A stretch of 64,000 nucleotides of DNA, from the NCBI RefSeq assembly GCF_947487515.1, contig NZ_CANKWO010000001.1:310001-374000 (forward strand). Reading direction: 5' to 3'. The stretch is from an uncultured Litoreibacter sp. (GTDB taxonomy: Bacteria > Pseudomonadota > Alphaproteobacteria > Rhodobacterales > Rhodobacteraceae). This document shows positions 62,060-64,000 of this stretch, piece by piece (the stretch's first letter is position 1; each line of letters opens with the position of its first letter). The position numbers and the translations under genes are program-made. Under the pieces are notes generated by a model that saw nothing but the letters and a program-made list of their open reading frames with translations, ran no database searches and was not told where the DNA came from.

Positions 62060-63261
62060 TCGGCTACACGGAGATGACCCGCGTGTTTGGGCGTATCGGA
62101 TTGCTGTCCTTTGGCGGCCCCGCAGCCCAAATCGCCCTGATGCACAAGGAGTTGGTCGAAGACCGGCCTTGGTTGACCGAGGCGCAATTTTTGCGCGCCT
62201 TGTCTTTCTGCATGCTCTTACCCGGGCCGGAAGCGATGCAAATGGCCACCTATTCGGGCTGGCGCATGCGCGGCATGTTGGGAGGATTGCTTGCGGGTTT
62301 GCTGTTTGTGATCCCCGGGGCTTTGGTGATCATGCTGCTGGCCTTGGCCTATGGCCTCTACGGGCAACTTCCTTTGGTTCAATCGCTGTTCTTGGGCGTG
62401 AAAGCCTGCGTTGTGGTGATCGTAATCCAAGCCTTGATAAAGGTGGCCAAGAAAGCGCTTAAGGGCCCGATATATTACGCCATTGCGGTGGCTAGTTTTC
62501 TGGCATTGTTCACCCTCAACGCCCCGTTCCCATTGGTGATTGCTGTGGCGGCAGTGATTGGCGCTTTGGTGCTGACCGGAACCACGGAAGAGACCGCCTC
62601 CGCGCCGCTGCCCTCGCCCGTCCAAACCCTGAAAACCATCGCCCTTTGGTTGGTCATCTGGTTTGCCCCCATTGCAGTTTTGGCGCTGATCGCTCCGGGG
62701 ATATTGACGGAGATGGCGCGGTTCTTCTCTACCCTTGCGGTGGTGACATTTGGCGGGGCCTATTCGGTTTTGGCCTATATGACGCAAGCTGTGGTGGGTG
62801 ATTTTGGCTGGTTAACGACCGCCCAGATGGTCGATGCACTTGGCTTGGCCGAAACCACGCCCGGGCCGCTAATCCTTGTGACGCAATTTGTGGCCATGGT
62901 TGCGGGCTTTGAGGCCGGAGGCACCGGCTTGGCCCTGATCGCAGGCGGGGTCACGCTTTGGGTCACCTTTGCACCGTGCTTCTTGTGGATATTCGCCGGT
63001 GCGCCCTACATTGACCAATTGGCCCATATGCCCCGCCTTTCTGGTGCCCTAAGCGCCATCACCGCAGCTGTGGTCGGAGTGATCGCCAACTTGGGCCTTT
63101 GGTTTGCTGGCGCAGTTTTTGTGGATGCTTCGGTCATCGATCCGATTGCTGTGGTGATAGCGCTGGTCTCGGCGGTGCTTTTGCTTTGGCGCAAGTGGGA
63201 TATGTTAATCGTGTTGCCCATTTCTGCGGCACTTGGTCTGCTTTTGGTCGGGGTGGCGTAA
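62056..63261 (+). CDS. chrA: Chromate transporter
   Basis: A CHR-family exporter of 401 residues with two homologous halves. Each half opens with the family motif: FGRIGLLSFGGPAAQIALMHKELVE, and LAVVTFGGAYSVLAYMTQAVV in the second. PGPEAMQMATYSGWRM and ETTPGPLILVTQFVA are the paired PGP loops. The start is taken as the GTG at 62056 overlapping the chrB stop; an ATG 18 bases later lacks a spaced ribosome site. The substrate may be chromate or sulfate-like anions. Confidence 0.93.
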   Translation: MIGYTEMTRVFGRIGLLSFGGPAAQIALMHKELVEDRPWLTEAQFLRALSFCMLLPGPEAMQMATYSGWRMRGMLGGLLAGLLFVIPGALVIMLLALAYGLYGQLPLVQSLFLGVKACVVVIVIQALIKVAKKALKGPIYYAIAVASFLALFTLNAPFPLVIAVAAVIGALVLTGTTEETASAPLPSPVQTLKTIALWLVIWFAPIAVLALIAPGILTEMARFFSTLAVVTFGGAYSVLAYMTQAVVGDFGWLTTAQMVDALGLAETTPGPLILVTQFVAMVAGFEAGGTGLALIAGGVTLWVTFAPCFLWIFAGAPYIDQLAHMPRLSGALSAITAAVVGVIANLGLWFAGAVFVDASVIDPIAVVIALVSAVLLLWRKWDMLIVLPISAALGLLLVGVA

Positions 63262-63331
63262 GCTCCCCTTTCCCTCACCACCGAATCCGCGCATGCTATA
63301 GACCACGTCAAATACCCGGGGGCGAAAGAAC

Positions 63332-63853
63332 ATGTCCGACACAATCGACTATGGCAACAAAATGCACCGCGCCATGCGTGGACTAATTGCCGAGCTGTTG
63401 GAAGATGTTGGCACGAACGGCCTGCCCGGAGAGCACCATTTCTTCATCACCTTTGACACCCGCCACCCAGACGTCGAAATGGCCGATTGGCTGTTTGATC
63501 GTTACCCGTCGGACATGACAATTGTGGTGCAGCATTGGTTCGACAATCTCATCGTCACACCGGACGGCTTTCAGATCACCCTGAACTTCGGCGACAATCC
63601 CGAGCCGCTGGCGATCCCTTTCGACGCGATCCGTACCTTTGTGGACCCGTCAGTGGAATTCGGCCTGCGCTTCGAGAGCCAAGACGAAGAGGATGACGAC
63701 GGCGAGCACGAGGTGGTGGAGCTACCGGACATGGATTTGGCCGAAGCGCTTGATCTGGACACCGCCGACACGCCTGAGGACGCCACCGACGAGAAAGAAA
63801 CACCGTCAAAAGAAGCGGAAGTCGTCTCGCTGGATGCCTTCCGCAAAACCTGA
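63332..63853 (+). CDS. sspB: ClpXP protease specificity-enhancing factor, alpha type
   Basis: A 173-residue SspB-alpha adaptor that delivers ssrA-tagged proteins to ClpXP. It begins MSDTIDYGNKMHRAMRGLIAE and shows LPGEHHFFITFDTRHP and VVQHWFDNLIV, diagnostic for the alphaproteobacterial type. The C-terminal half is an acidic linker (ESQDEEDDDGEHE) ending in VVSLDAFRKT, the short motif that contacts ClpX. Confidence 0.94.
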   Translation: MSDTIDYGNKMHRAMRGLIAELLEDVGTNGLPGEHHFFITFDTRHPDVEMADWLFDRYPSDMTIVVQHWFDNLIVTPDGFQITLNFGDNPEPLAIPFDAIRTFVDPSVEFGLRFESQDEEDDDGEHEVVELPDMDLAEALDLDTADTPEDATDEKETPSKEAEVVSLDAFRKT

Positions 63854-63855
63854 TC

Positions 63856-64000
63856 CTACCGCAGCGGCAACGCTGCTAGATCAACCAAATGCGCCTCTGC
63901 CTTGTGGCAAAGCTCAATGTCGGCGGCATGCAATGTCATGAAGTTTTTCTTCAAAATCAAAATGCTACCCCACTCAACTAAAGAAACATCTGCGCCACCA
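63856..64000 (-). CDS. C-terminal part of an unidentified gene
   Basis: An open minus-strand frame enters from the window edge and ends with TAG at 63856-63858, two bases past the sspB stop on the other strand. The last 48 codons read GGADVSLVEWGSILILKKNF and later HAADIELCHKAEAHL. I do not recognise the family. Convergent placement next to sspB with such a short gap supports it as a real gene end. Confidence 0.4.
   Translation of the reverse strand, partial: GGADVSLVEWGSILILKKNFMTLHAADIELCHKAEAHLVDLAALPLR

Overview
The window looks like chromosomal DNA of a marine alphaproteobacterium of the Rhodobacteraceae/Roseobacter type. Evidence for this is the dmdA-acuI pair for dimethylsulfoniopropionate (DMSP) use, an alpha-type SspB, an aglEFGAK alpha-glucoside locus joined to Entner-Doudoroff genes, a trgA-trgB-cysK tellurite locus, and moderately high GC with tightly overlapping genes. 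No ribosomal RNA, CRISPR array or replication origin was seen.

Layout. 1-9500: core metabolism, with cimA (cut by the window edge) and cysS, an aminotransferase coupled to an isocitrate lyase/PEP mutase-family protein, a TPM-domain zinc-ribbon protein, an MttB-family methyltransferase and an SRAP peptidase. 8800-21900: a sugar catabolic regulon made of eda, edd, the agl ABC transporter with its alpha-glucosidase, a divergent LacI regulator, a GH1 glucosidase and a glucokinase. Related AGCGCT-centred palindromes lie in the aglE/regulator gap and upstream of edd, so uptake, hydrolysis, phosphorylation and ED breakdown may share one regulator. 21900-22190: a promoter followed by several strong hairpins, a candidate small RNA. 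22200-28600: a flavin monooxygenase, a YcaQ-type DNA glycosylase, an otnC-otnI pair and an RTX-Hint surface or secreted protein.

29113-46711 is a genomic island of about 17.6 kb integrated at the 3' end of tRNA-Ser(GGA). A 14-bp direct repeat marks both ends and a tyrosine integrase sits beside the tRNA. The island carries an MmeI-like restriction-methylation fusion followed by a DUF262/HNH protein (probable phage defence). It also holds a second tyrosine recombinase with two small DNA-binding genes, an unrecognised gene, and a 1,592-residue RTX protein with a glycine-zipper N-terminus preceded by a small two-helix membrane protein. A broken Hint gene and an IS66 element complete it. The glycine-zipper RTX gene and its small membrane partner are my best candidate for an undescribed system (secreted toxin plus immunity). 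The restriction-type pair is the second.

46950-53700: core genes again, with a large MscS channel, cysK, trgB, trgA and a photolyase. 53755-60490: a DMSP region with a BCCT transporter, acuI, dmdA and three cotranscribed genes (DinB-like, DUF1326, DUF2182), with a divergent GntR regulator and a clear inverted-repeat operator. 60489-61273 holds no supportable gene. 61274-64000: a chromate-resistance pair, sspB and the end of an unidentified gene.

Start codons were chosen from ribosome binding sites, overlaps and family N-termini. All functions are inferred by reading the sequence; no database search was run.
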